Shown in pieces: positions 25,809 through 34,271 of a DNA stretch of 64,000 nucleotides. Position 1 is the first letter of the stretch. The number at the start of each line of letters is the position of its first letter. The stretch is from Clostridiales bacterium (lineage in GTDB: Bacteria > Bacillota > Clostridia > Christensenellales > Aristaeellaceae), in the NCBI GenBank assembly GCA_012837965.1, contig DUQF01000022.1, positions 1-64,000 of the forward strand. Reading direction: 5' to 3'. Under the pieces are notes generated by a model that was given only the letters and a program-made list of their open reading frames with translations, was not told the DNA's origin and searched no databases. The translations under genes and the position numbers were made by a program.

Positions 25809-28800
25809 TCATATAGTAAATTCGCCCTTGGTCAGGCGGTTGAAGAATTGGTTGATAAAAATGACAATCAGCAGAATGCCAAAGGCCATGGCGCTGGCCT
25901 GGGGCTGGCTTGTGTAGGTCCAATACTCGTAGAGCTGAAAACCGATGGTCTTGGTGGTATTGGAGTAAAGCAGGGTGGTCATGGATAATTCATAGAAGCA
26001 AGGGATAAAAATCAGGAACCAACCCGCTGCGATGGAGGGGAAGATAAGAGGTCCTGTAACCCTGCGCATGGTCATGAGCCAAGAAGCGCCCGAAATTTGG
26101 GAAGATTCTTCCAAAGAGACATGAATCTGGCTGATAGCGCTGGTTACCGTGCGCATACCCATCATCATGTATTTAATCAGATACGCCACGATGATGATAT
26201 AGGCGGTATTATAGATATTCACGCCAAATCTGCCCTGCATGGTCATAATCAGGCCAAGGGCGATAACCACAGAAGGGGAACCTGAACCCAAGGTGATCAG
26301 GAAGTCGGGCAGCTTGCGACCTTTAATGCGGGTGCGCTGCATCAGGTAACTCATGGTGATGGCCACCATGATGCCTACTGTGGCCGCCACTGAGGCGAAA
26401 ATCAGGCTGTTTTTCAAAGAATCCATGGTTTCCGAGCGGAAAAAAATGGTGGTCCACTGGGAGAAGGTAAAGTTGCCTTCCGCCATCAAGGGCTTGCCCA
26501 CGTCGATTTTCAGGCTGGTTGTAAAGATGGTGGTAAAGGGAATTAGCACCATTAGCACAGCAAAGAGGGCCACCATAATGGTTATTGGCAAGCGCCAGAC
26601 TCGTAAATCCACAATGTTGGGGCGGGTGGACTTACCCGAAACGGTGATATACTGTTTTTTAGCCACCACAAAGTCTGATAAGTACAGAATAAGGATGGCC
26701 AGCGCCATCAGGAAGACAGCTAAGCCGGTGGCATCGTTTAAGCCTTGTGTTCCACGACCGTAATATTCAATGATGCGGGTGGTTACGGTATGCACCCGTC
26801 CCGGAGCGCCGATGATGGAGGGGATCCCATAGCAGCTGGCTGCGCTGACAAACACCAACAAGGCTCCTGCAATCAGCGAAGGCGTCATGATGGGCAGGGT
26901 AACCCGCATCAGGGTGATTAAAGGTGAGGCGCCGGAAATTCGAGAGGCTTCCTCTAAAGAGGGGTCCATCTTTTCCATGGCGCGGGATATGGTAATAAAG
27001 GCATAGGGGTAATAGAAAGTGGTTAGCACCCAAACCAGCCCTCCTAAGGAATATACATTGATGGGGCCTGTCGCAGCGCTTATATTCAGAAGTTTTCTTA
27101 GCAGTACATTAATGGTACCCACATTTGGGTTTAAAAGCCGCAGCCAGGCCATGGCGCCTACATAAGGCGGAACCATGTAGGTAAGTACAAACAGGCTGCG
27201 GAAGAATTTCTTGCCGTACATGTTGGTGCGCCCCACCAGCCACGCCAAGGGGAAGGCCAGCAGCGTGCCCAGCATCATAGCGCCAAGACCGCCCACAATG
27301 GTAGTAATTAAGGCGCTGCGATTCATATTATAGCTGAACAATCGCTTAAAGGTAACCAAAGATAAACTGCCCTCAGGCGTAATGGCTTTATACAAAAGAT
27401 AGCCAATGGGCAGAATCTGGAAGACCAGCATAAAGTCTACAATGAGTAATATAAGCAGCCACTTCACATCAAAACGCCAATCCCGCCCGGAATACATCAG
27501 GCCAAACAACAGCAGTACGTTGATCAGCAGCAAAGCGCCCAATAATGTTAAAATTTTTCCGTGGCTGTTCACAAGCTGCCAAAAGGGGTTTCCGCCGCCT
27601 TGGGCGATGGTTTGGGCAGCACGCACACGGGGGGCATTCTGCCTGATGGATAAGCGAAGCCCCGTGTCAATATTCTCATCGAACAGGTAGCCGGAATTGT
27701 CACTATTTAACAGGAATAGATACAGTAACTGCTCACTGCGGGAGGGCCCGTCTTCTATAAGAACGTCAGTTACCACTTTGGGCAGAGACGCTTCCATGTC
27801 GTTTAAGGCCTTTAATAAATCTTGGCGCAAAATGTCCCGCTCGGCTGTGTTTAGCGCACTTAAAGCCCTCAGGCCGGTGGCAGGTAAACGGGGCGCATCA
27901 AAGGCAAACAGTGCCCGAAGCAGTAACAACTTGGTTTGCGCCGCGCTTTCCTGCGGTAAATTGGTGATATATCGGTCGATATTCAAAGCGGTTTCAGCGT
28001 CTCGCTGGGCAATTAGTTTGCTTGCCAAATCATTTTCCAGCTTGGCAATGTCTTTGCCTTCCAATACAGACAAAAGAGCCGCCAGCATAGTTTGCTCGCT
28101 TGCCGACGCTGCTGGCTGCGCTTGAATAACTGCTTGTTTTAATAACGGATTTAGGCGCTCATTCCATGCGGTGGCGGCAAGCAACTCCGCCTGCCGGTTG
28201 AGTTCTTCGCTAAATTCCGTTTGCATGGCTTCAGCTTGTAAAGAAAGGAGGGGTTGATGATTTAGACTGTCAATATCGGGGTGGTTTTTCTTTAGTAGCG
28301 CATATAGTTCCTTATTGAAAGCCACCAGCCTTGCCCCTGCGAGTTCGTTCAAATCCAAAAGGCCCAGTACTTGAGGGATGGCTTCCATAGCGGGCTTGTT
28401 AAAAAGCTCCTCATAGGCTTCCGGCTGCCTTGGTACCTGTTTAAGTAGTTCAAGGGCGCTACTTAGGTCGGCCTCGGGGCAGGCGGCGCTTATCTCCGCA
28501 AAAAGAGCCTTGCTTAGGGGAACAAGCCCTGCCCCTCCGTCCACGAAACGGGAGAGACGGCGCTCAGCCACGGATTCCTCAAACAAGGCTTGAGCCCGAT
28601 GGGAAATATCGGCTTGAAGGTCTTGAGCATTTTGGATTTTAAGGGCTTCCATTTCTTTGCGCAGGGCATCGCCCTGCTCTTTTGGCAAAAGGGTGGCGAC
28701 TGAATTTAGCAGTTTCTCATGGGCGGGCACTCCGTCGGATGTCATACCGATAAATGCCAGCCTCAACGTTTCTAAGGCATGGCCGATAGATTGGCGCAGA

Positions 28801-29198
28801 TCTTCGTCTTGGGTTTCTCTGAGCAGGGACTCAAGCACGCTTTGCCGCCGGGCATCTTCCATACGGGAAAAGTCCTGCGCTGTTTCGCCCAAGTAGCGTA
28901 CCCGCTGCCATACAAGACGCAGGGCTTCGTCCAGCGCTGTTTGAGCGGAGGCTTTCATTTCTGCCGGGAGGGCGGAAAAGACAGCAGTATCCGCTTGGGC
29001 TTTACTTTGGCCGACCTGGCCTGCTTTTCGCATCAGCCCAAAGCCGCGGGCTTCGTCCAGACTCTCCCGGTTTAAGGCCTGTATGCCGCTAACGCCCAAG
29101 GAAATAATCGCAATAGCTAACACCAATAAAAGGCTTAAAGCCACTTTGGAGCGGCGCTCCCCGGCACGCTGGACTGTGTCTAAGGTGGGTGTATTCAT
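25809..29198 (-). CDS. Fused FbpB-type ABC permease with a large extracytoplasmic N-terminal domain
   Basis: 1129 residues, about twice the normal FbpB length. A first membrane helix (about 20-42) is followed by some 500 residues of Ala/Leu/Glu/Gln-rich sequence predicted to be helical and probably outside the membrane. A second helix is at about 545-568. Two permease domains then follow in one chain, with EAA loops EEASRISGASPLITLMRVTL (about 745) and EESSQISGASWLMTMRRVTG (about 1030). The fused pair is normal for FbpB. The ectodomain is not, and I do not recognise it. It may bind the substrate protein or sense the cell wall. No frameshift is seen. Confidence 0.85.
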   Translation of the reverse strand: MNTPTLDTVQRAGERRSKVALSLLLVLAIAIISLGVSGIQALNRESLDEARGFGLMRKAGQVGQSKAQADTAVFSALPAEMKASAQTALDEALRLVWQRVRYLGETAQDFSRMEDARRQSVLESLLRETQDEDLRQSIGHALETLRLAFIGMTSDGVPAHEKLLNSVATLLPKEQGDALRKEMEALKIQNAQDLQADISHRAQALFEESVAERRLSRFVDGGAGLVPLSKALFAEISAACPEADLSSALELLKQVPRQPEAYEELFNKPAMEAIPQVLGLLDLNELAGARLVAFNKELYALLKKNHPDIDSLNHQPLLSLQAEAMQTEFSEELNRQAELLAATAWNERLNPLLKQAVIQAQPAASASEQTMLAALLSVLEGKDIAKLENDLASKLIAQRDAETALNIDRYITNLPQESAAQTKLLLLRALFAFDAPRLPATGLRALSALNTAERDILRQDLLKALNDMEASLPKVVTDVLIEDGPSRSEQLLYLFLLNSDNSGYLFDENIDTGLRLSIRQNAPRVRAAQTIAQGGGNPFWQLVNSHGKILTLLGALLLINVLLLFGLMYSGRDWRFDVKWLLILLIVDFMLVFQILPIGYLLYKAITPEGSLSLVTFKRLFSYNMNRSALITTIVGGLGAMMLGTLLAFPLAWLVGRTNMYGKKFFRSLFVLTYMVPPYVGAMAWLRLLNPNVGTINVLLRKLLNISAATGPINVYSLGGLVWVLTTFYYPYAFITISRAMEKMDPSLEEASRISGASPLITLMRVTLPIMTPSLIAGALLVFVSAASCYGIPSIIGAPGRVHTVTTRIIEYYGRGTQGLNDATGLAVFLMALAILILYLSDFVVAKKQYITVSGKSTRPNIVDLRVWRLPITIMVALFAVLMVLIPFTTIFTTSLKIDVGKPLMAEGNFTFSQWTTIFFRSETMDSLKNSLIFASVAATVGIMVAITMSYLMQRTRIKGRKLPDFLITLGSGSPSVVIALGLIMTMQGRFGVNIYNTAYIIIVAYLIKYMMMGMRTVTSAISQIHVSLEESSQISGASWLMTMRRVTGPLIFPSIAAGWFLIFIPCFYELSMTTLLYSNTTKTIGFQLYEYWTYTSQPQASAMAFGILLIVIFINQFFNRLTKGEFTI

Positions 29199-29217
29199 CT
29201 AAGTATCCCCTTAAAAG

Positions 29218-29255
29218 GGGCGGAGGCGAACCGGATATGCCGGCAGCCTCCGCCC
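29218..29255 (-). terminator. Strong intercistronic hairpin between fbpA-like and fbpB-like genes
   Basis: GGGCGGAGGC (29218-29227) pairs with GCCTCCGCCC (29246-29255), and CCGG pairs with CCGG inside. On the minus strand it is followed only by CCTTTTAAGG, a poor terminator tail. It is likely a partial terminator or 3' stabiliser that keeps the binding protein more abundant than the permease, as is common in such operons. Confidence 0.7.
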
Positions 29256-29273
29256 GCTTATGGTTTGTTAGGT

Positions 29274-30296
29274 TTATTTGGCAATGGTTACACTCTGCTG
29301 GAAGGCGTTCTGGATTTCGGTGCGCTGCTTATAGGTACGCTCCCAGTCAACGCCGATATCGGAAGCGATGAGCCCATCGGTATCAACGGAGTCAAAGGGC
29401 ACTTCAGTATTGCCCTTGAAGACGGAGTGCATGTAGCCTTCCAAGACAAACTTCTGTCCCGCTTCGGACAAGAGCCAATCGGTAATGACTTCGCAAGCGG
29501 CAGCGTTCATGTTGGCGCTGCGGTCTTCCGCCACAGTCATAACGGTGGAGGGAATCAGGATGACGCCGTCTTTGGGGTAGATAACGGACAGTTTGCTGCC
29601 CTCTTCCTTACGCTTTTTCAGCACGGATTCTTCAAGAACCATGATCACCTTGCATTCGCCGGTTTCCAGTTTGGTCAGGGCAACGGAGCCCGACTCGACC
29701 ATAACGTTGTTTTTGCCTAAGGCTTCAAAATACTCGTAGCCGTATAGGTCGCTTAGAGCCGCCACACTGGCCATAGTGGTGCCGGAAGTTAGGGGGTTGC
29801 CCATGGAAATCAGGCCCTTGAGCTCGGGATCATAGGCGAACTCTTCAAAGGTTTTTGGCAGATCTTCGGGGCTGTTGAGCTCAGGGTTATAGGCCAGTAC
29901 CATATTGCAAACACGCACGGGATACCAGTAACCTTCCTCGTCGTAGGGGAAACGCAGCAACTCGCCGGCGTTTTCAATCACATAGGGATGCAGCCAGCCA
30001 CCTTCTTTCAGTTCCAAAGAATAGGCGGGTTCAGCCACCAGCATCATGTCGCAGCCCAGCTTGCCGGTCTCAATTTCGCCTGCTAATTTCTGCTGCAGGG
30101 AGCCGGTGCCGCCGTAGAAGAATTCCACATCTAAATTGGGGAATTCTTTGGCCATGGCCTCGTCCATCATGTCGATGACAAACTGGTACATTGATGTGTA
30201 GATGACAACTTTGCCCGTTATTTCTTCGTTTGCGCCTAAGCTGGCGGCGGGAAGGAGCATCAGTACACAAAGAAGCAGGGTGATTAGCTTTTTCAT
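29274..30296 (-). CDS. Iron(III)-type ABC transporter substrate-binding protein (FbpA-like)
   Basis: 340 residues behind AGGAGG. The signal peptide (1-22) ends in AASLGA-N, fitting signal peptidase I; there is no lipobox. The mature part begins GKVVIYTSMYQFVIDMMDEA and shows FFYGGTGSLQQKLAGEI and DMMLVAEPAYSLELKEGGWL, typical of the SBP_bac_6/AfuA group that binds ferric iron and of relatives that bind phosphonates. A released soluble protein is unusual in Gram-positives, so it may be retained by the permease ectodomain. Substrate uncertain. Confidence 0.85.
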   Translation of the reverse strand: MKKLITLLLCVLMLLPAASLGANEEITGKVVIYTSMYQFVIDMMDEAMAKEFPNLDVEFFYGGTGSLQQKLAGEIETGKLGCDMMLVAEPAYSLELKEGGWLHPYVIENAGELLRFPYDEEGYWYPVRVCNMVLAYNPELNSPEDLPKTFEEFAYDPELKGLISMGNPLTSGTTMASVAALSDLYGYEYFEALGKNNVMVESGSVALTKLETGECKVIMVLEESVLKKRKEEGSKLSVIYPKDGVILIPSTVMTVAEDRSANMNAAACEVITDWLLSEAGQKFVLEGYMHSVFKGNTEVPFDSVDTDGLIASDIGVDWERTYKQRTEIQNAFQQSVTIAK

Positions 30297-30718
30297 GTTG
30301 GGAAAAACCTCCTAAAGTTTTATTTTGGGCATACAACCCATTTATCGTACCTAATGTACCATAAAGACCGTAATTTTACAAGTGCTTTACAAATCCCTTA
30401 CATATAGTGCTGGAAAACAGGCGCAAGTTATATAGAGGGGACGATCCGTAAAATAAAGTAAAATAAGTAAAGCTCACGGCCATCCTGCGCAATAAAAACT
30501 AAAAATAGTATTGAAGGAAGGCTGTGGGCAGTTTGTCACGGACATTTTATAAGGAAATTTATGAACCTTTGCCCATTGCTCGTATATTAATCTTTGAAAT
30601 GTAGTAAAATAAAATTCGCAGTAATCCTAAAAGAATTGCTGTAAATGGGGCCTACAATTTTTGAAGCGCCTAATTGTCAATATCTAAATTAAATTTTAAA
30701 TTGATGATTTTTTACCTT
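30297..30718. other. Intergenic region with the fbpA-like promoter
   Basis: The part next to 30296 holds the minus-strand ribosome-binding site and promoter. The rest (about 30420-30718) is AT-rich; I see no gene, RNA or Fur-box-like palindrome. A 26-codon frame near 30525-30605 has no strong support. Confidence 0.5.
30353..30381 (-). promoter_or_regulatory. Promoter of the fbpA-like operon
   Basis: On the minus strand, TTGTAA (30381-30376), 17-base spacer, TACATT (30358-30353). It gives a leader of about 50 bases. Confidence 0.6.
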
Positions 30719-31285
30719 TTACCGTTTTATTAGTTTACGTGCCAATAAAATTCCCCAGCCGATAGAACCCATACGGATGGAAACATCCTGAAAGCCAAGA
30801 TTACGCAATAGATGCACAAGCGCACGGTTGTTTTTGAACTGGAATAAACTGATCGTTTCGCCTTTTAAGGTTTTGATGGGGAGCCACGGCAGGGCAATCA
30901 ACAACTCGCCCTCAGGTTTAATAACACGGGTAAGCTCCCTTGCCGTTTTTTTAAGTACGACATCGTGTCTGGGATGTAAAAGTACTGTGTGGAAGGTATT
31001 ATCCGGCCACGGGATATCCCCGTTGGTATAAAACATTATTTCAGTGCCGTTGTTCTGGCTGTGCGTCTCACTTAAATCGTCATAGCGGGCACACAAACCA
31101 CACAGGCGCATTTTGTGTTTTAGGCCATAGTATGTTAGCAGGCCATCGTTCTGCAGATTTACCTCAAGCAAAGATTGGCAATCATCGGCCAGCGCCCAAC
31201 GCGCAAAAGCTCGCTGCGCACCGCCAAGACGGGGCAGGCGATTTGTAATAACACGTTGTTTTAATTGGGTTGTTACCGTTTCCAT
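30719..31285 (-). CDS. SAM-dependent methyltransferase-like protein (type 11)
   Basis: 188 residues from ATG at 31285 behind AAAGGAGAG; longer frames run into the promoter. The second half fits Methyltransf_11: DNTFHTVLLHPRHDVVLK, then ELTRVIKPEGELLIALPW. The glycine-rich SAM loop is degenerate (LLEVNLQNDGLLTYYG instead of D-x-G-x-G-x-G), and a Cys-rich turn (LCGLCARYDD) follows. It may be a diverged or non-catalytic member. It is divergent from the zinc-ribbon gene. Substrate unknown. Confidence 0.6.
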   Translation of the reverse strand: METVTTQLKQRVITNRLPRLGGAQRAFARWALADDCQSLLEVNLQNDGLLTYYGLKHKMRLCGLCARYDDLSETHSQNNGTEIMFYTNGDIPWPDNTFHTVLLHPRHDVVLKKTARELTRVIKPEGELLIALPWLPIKTLKGETISLFQFKNNRALVHLLRNLGFQDVSIRMGSIGWGILLARKLIKR

Positions 31286-31312
31286 GCCATCTCTCCTTTG
31301 TTTATTGCTGTT

Positions 31313-31341
31313 ATAATAACATAAATTATCCATTTTGTAAA
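31313..31341 (-). promoter_or_regulatory. Promoter of the methyltransferase-like gene
   Basis: On the minus strand, TTTACA (31341-31336), 17-base spacer, TATTAT (31318-31313), 28 bases before the start codon. Confidence 0.65.
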
Positions 31342-31397
31342 CATTTTGAAATATTTTTTGCCGCTTATTGCAACTTCGTGTCGTTACGACCTCATTC

Positions 31398-31426
31398 TTT
31401 ACAAAAAAGCGCATTTGGTATAGAAT
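31398..31426 (+). promoter_or_regulatory. Promoter of the zinc-ribbon gene
   Basis: TTTACA (31398-31403), 17-base spacer, TAGAAT (31421-31426). It is back to back with the methyltransferase promoter. Confidence 0.65.
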
Positions 31427-31449
31427 ACGAATGGATAAGAAGGAGGTTC

Positions 31450-32154
31450 ATGATGAATCAGCTTGAACAACTATGGGATTATCAATTGGCTGATGTAGAG
31501 GCCGATAATGCAAGAAGAGAAATGGCACAATCCCCACAGCGCAAGAAGCTGCTGCAATTGCGGGATCTTATTAAAGAGCAACAAAACTTTCTGCAAATGA
31601 TCGATGATGAGCGGGCAGCTATGCTTGACCGCCTAACGGTCCTAAAAGAAGTGGTGACGATGAGCGAAAATCAGTTGCAACAGTTTCACGACAAAGTAAC
31701 AAGCGTCCCCGCCCAATCGGTTGAGGATGCCCAAAACTATGTGGAAGAAATGCAGGCTCTAATCGATGGCCTCAACGAATCCGACCGAGAAATTCGCCGC
31801 ATTCACCAGAGCGCCGAAGAAAGAGACCGCCGCCATCGTGAGGTATTATTAAATGCCGTAAAACTTAAAACAGAGTTTGATGAGCAGCGTGAAAGCTATA
31901 ACGTGGAATATAGAGAGCGGTCCAAAAAAATTAAGGAGCTGCAGGCCATTGTTGACGCGAAGGAGAAAGACCTTGACCCCAAGCTGCTTGCCAAATACAA
32001 CCACGTCAAGGAGCATGCCGTTCCCCCAATGGCAAGATTGGTGGACGATCGCTGCTCAGGCTGTAACATGACCTTTCCCTCCAGTGTGCTTCGTGAAATC
32101 AAGGCAGGTCACGAGGTTGAATGCGAAACCTGCGGGAGGATGATTATTCTTTAA
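31450..32154 (+). CDS. Coiled-coil protein with C-terminal C4 zinc ribbon
   Basis: 234 residues. Two adjacent ATG codons (31450 and 31453) follow AGGAGG; the second has the better spacing. Residues about 15-175 form a long coiled coil. The C-terminus holds CSGCNMTFPSSVLREI and CETCG, a four-Cys zinc ribbon (zf-RING_7/DUF164 family, YfgJ/CT398-like). Such proteins are widespread in bacteria and often lie next to rnpB, as here. Their function is not established; binding to nucleic acid or to RNA polymerase has been proposed for relatives. Confidence 0.8.
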   Translation: MMNQLEQLWDYQLADVEADNARREMAQSPQRKKLLQLRDLIKEQQNFLQMIDDERAAMLDRLTVLKEVVTMSENQLQQFHDKVTSVPAQSVEDAQNYVEEMQALIDGLNESDREIRRIHQSAEERDRRHREVLLNAVKLKTEFDEQRESYNVEYRERSKKIKELQAIVDAKEKDLDPKLLAKYNHVKEHAVPPMARLVDDRCSGCNMTFPSSVLREIKAGHEVECETCGRMIIL

Positions 32155-32160
32155 CGATTA

Positions 32161-32484
32161 GAGGCGATTAAATGGTCGCGTGCCGCAAGGCATGAGGAAA
32201 GTCCGAGCGCCACAGGGCAGGGTGCCAGCTAACGGCTGGTGGAGGCGACTCCAAGGCAAGTGCAACAGAAATAAACCGCCGAGCATCGCTCGGTAAGGGT
32301 GGAAAGGTGCGGTAAGAGCGCACCGGCGGCTATGGCAACTTAGTCGTCCTGTAAACCCCACTTGGCGCAAGATAACTGAGGGCATAGGTGGCCCGCCAGC
32401 CTTCGACCATCGCTTGAGCAACCTGGCGACTTGTTGCCCAGATAGATGACCATTCTCGACAGAACTCGGCTTACAATCGCGCTC
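32161..32484 (+). ncRNA. rnpB: RNase P RNA (class A)
   Basis: The universally conserved segments are present: GAGGAAAGTCCGAGCGCCAC (CR I), the AGTGCAACAGAAATAAACCG region, GGTAAGGGTGGAAAGGTGCG, AAACCCCACTTGG, and AGATAGATGACC with ACAGAACTCGGCTTAC (CR IV/V). The ends pair (GAGGCGATT with AATCGCGCTC) as helix P1. This ribozyme trims the 5' ends of pre-tRNAs. The termini are estimated to within a few bases. It begins 6 bases after the zinc-ribbon gene and is probably co-transcribed. Confidence 0.97.
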
Positions 32485-32492
32485 TTTTCATT

Positions 32493-32525
32493 CCGCCACT
32501 TCCTAATTGGGAGGGGCGGTTTTTG
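32493..32525 (+). terminator. Terminator after rnpB
   Basis: CCGCC (32493-32497) pairs with GGCGG (32515-32519), CTTCC pairs with GGGAG inside, and five T follow. Confidence 0.85.
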
Positions 32526-32544
32526 GTTGGCAATAGTGTAACTG

Positions 32545-32574
32545 TTGCTCGCCATCCACTAAAAATTGTATAAT
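32545..32574 (+). promoter_or_regulatory. Promoter of the mrr-like gene
   Basis: TTGCTC (32545-32550), 18-base spacer, TATAAT (32569-32574). It leaves a leader of about 90 bases. Confidence 0.6.
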
Positions 32575-32671
32575 ATATTGGCAAACGAAATTCAATGAAT
32601 AGGTATTTCGTTTCAATGAGCCACAAAAAGTGGGAAAAACAGATAACCGATTAATTAAGAGGTGTTGAATA

Positions 32672-33526
32672 ATGACGCAAAATGATGTGCCAAATGAACC
32701 CATTTTAATTGAAGCGACATTTTTAGCTTTACATCAATTAGGTGGTTCCGGAAAAAACGATGAGATAAACAAAAAGGCAGTTGAAATTCTAAATTTGCCC
32801 GATAGTGTATTAGAAATAATGCACACGAATACAAACATGACAGAGGTTGATTACCGATTAGCGTGGGCGAGAACTCGACTAAAAAATTTTGGCGCAATTG
32901 ATAATAGTGCTCGGGGTGTATGGTCTATCAATACAAAATTTTCCCACATTCCAAAAGTAGATGGCACGGAGGTTTATAAAAGGAAAAGCATAAAACAAAT
33001 TTCTGAAGTTTCACCTCTCTCTTCTTCATCAGGCACCTTGGACATAGAAGATGATACACCCGCAGAAATACGCAATTGGAAACAACGATTACATGAAGTG
33101 CTCCTGAAAATGGATCCTTTTGCATTTGAACGATTGACGCAAAGGTTATTACGAGAATGTGGTTTCTCTCAAGTCGAAGTTACAAAACAAACCGGCGATG
33201 GCGGTATAGATGGTACTGGGAAACTAAAAATTAACGGCATAATTACTTTTAACATTGCATTTCAATGCAAGAGATATCAAGGATCTGTAGGCGCTTCTGA
33301 AATACGAGATTTTAGGGGTTCATTAACTACAGATATTGAAAAGGCAGTGTTTATAACTACAGGAACTTTTTCCAAAACTGCCCGGGATGAAGCTGCGACG
33401 GCTGGCAAACAACAAATAGATTTAATTGACGGTGAAGAGTTTATATCAAAAATTGCTGAATTCCAAATTGGCGTGAAAGAAGTTACTGATTATATCATCG
33501 ACGAAGATTTTTTCTTCAATCTTTAA
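32672..33526 (+). CDS. Mrr-like restriction endonuclease
   Basis: 284 residues. It has an N-terminal Mrr_N winged-helix domain (about 8-95, IEATFLALHQLGGSGKNDEI and RLAWARTRLKNFGAIDNSARG). A C-terminal Mrr catalytic domain of the PD-(D/E)xK fold (about 140-265) has core residues GDGGIDG and FQCKRYQG (Asp, then Gln-x-Lys). Such enzymes cut modified DNA (type IV restriction), and no methyltransferase partner is present. The gene is clearly more AT-rich than its neighbours, with its own promoter and a strong terminator, which suggests horizontal transfer. It starts behind AAGAGGTG. Confidence 0.9.
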   Translation: MTQNDVPNEPILIEATFLALHQLGGSGKNDEINKKAVEILNLPDSVLEIMHTNTNMTEVDYRLAWARTRLKNFGAIDNSARGVWSINTKFSHIPKVDGTEVYKRKSIKQISEVSPLSSSSGTLDIEDDTPAEIRNWKQRLHEVLLKMDPFAFERLTQRLLRECGFSQVEVTKQTGDGGIDGTGKLKINGIITFNIAFQCKRYQGSVGASEIRDFRGSLTTDIEKAVFITTGTFSKTARDEAATAGKQQIDLIDGEEFISKIAEFQIGVKEVTDYIIDEDFFFNL

Positions 33527-33545
33527 AAAACCATTTAATGACAAT

Positions 33546-33607
33546 AAAAAACGGAACCAGCCGCGCATGACCGCCCCAGCTTCTATACTGGCTCTGGTTC
33601 CGTTTTT
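33546..33607. terminator. Strong bidirectional terminator
   Basis: AAAAACGGAACCAG (33546-33559) pairs with CTGGTTCCGTTTTT (33594-33607) with further pairs inside. It terminates the mrr-like gene on the plus strand and the DUF3592 gene on the minus strand. Confidence 0.85.
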
Positions 33608-33671
33608 AGTATACTAGAATTTGCAAACACTATCAAATATTAGAACTTTACTCGAAAGGTGAAATTTCTCT

Positions 33672-34055
33672 TCACAAGCTAAAATCCCCTCTTGCCAATA
33701 CCAGCATGACAATCACAGGCAATAAGAACAAGAGCGCTATGCCTCCTGTAATAATCGGGGCAAGATACAATCCGGCCTTAATGGTTGCTTTTGAATGGTC
33801 GTCGATGCTGTAAAGGATCTTGATTGACTGGCCGATCCTCATCCTGGACGAGGAATAGTTGCCAACGAACACATAGTCCACCCCGTCTACATTGTACGAA
33901 ACTACCGGCATCATGGAGGATGTCTTTTGGAATCTCACAATTGTTCCTTCAGTCGGGAGGCAATTGTCCAGCTTTTTAAAGGCGTGTCGAACCAAAATAA
34001 GGGTCACTATCAGCAGGATTGCGGGGGCTATGAGATACAGCGCTAAGCCATTCAT
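33672..34055 (-). CDS. DUF3592 membrane protein
   Basis: 127 residues. An N-terminal membrane helix (about 4-24) is followed by a small beta-rich region (about 35-90, TEGTIVRFQKTSSMMPVVSY, GVDYVFVGNYSSSRMRIGQS, IKILYSIDD) and a C-terminal helix (about 97-120). This is the DUF3592 layout, whose function is unknown. It stands alone on the minus strand. Terminator at 33546-33607. Confidence 0.75.
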   Translation of the reverse strand: MNGLALYLIAPAILLIVTLILVRHAFKKLDNCLPTEGTIVRFQKTSSMMPVVSYNVDGVDYVFVGNYSSSRMRIGQSIKILYSIDDHSKATIKAGLYLAPIITGGIALLFLLPVIVMLVLARGDFSL

Positions 34056-34217
34056 GTCATTTTACCCTTTCTTTTCGGTCATCGTTTAGCGGGCGTTTCG
34101 CCATTTCTTATGGGATGGTGTATGGATGCGCCAATTTTGATATATACATCAATCCATTCAAGAGATACAGTTCGCCATTCACAACACACCGCCTACAGTG
34201 AATAATACTCAGCCGCG

Positions 34218-34259
34218 CAAAACCACCCCGGTTTTTACCCGGGTACTGGTTTTGTTTTT
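34218..34259. terminator. Bidirectional terminator-like hairpin
   Basis: CAAAACC (34218-34224) pairs with GGTTTTG (34248-34254), and CCCGG-type pairs lie inside; T-rich on the plus strand and GGTTTTG on the minus strand. It lies 13 bases after the stop of the rhomboid-like gene, so it probably ends that transcript. The rest of 34056-34271 shows no feature. Confidence 0.65.
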
Positions 34260-34271
34260 GGTATATAAAAC

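Noticed and set aside
30297-30718. Fur-box near the iron-type transporter
   Set aside because: No GATAATGATTATC-like palindrome was found around the promoter.
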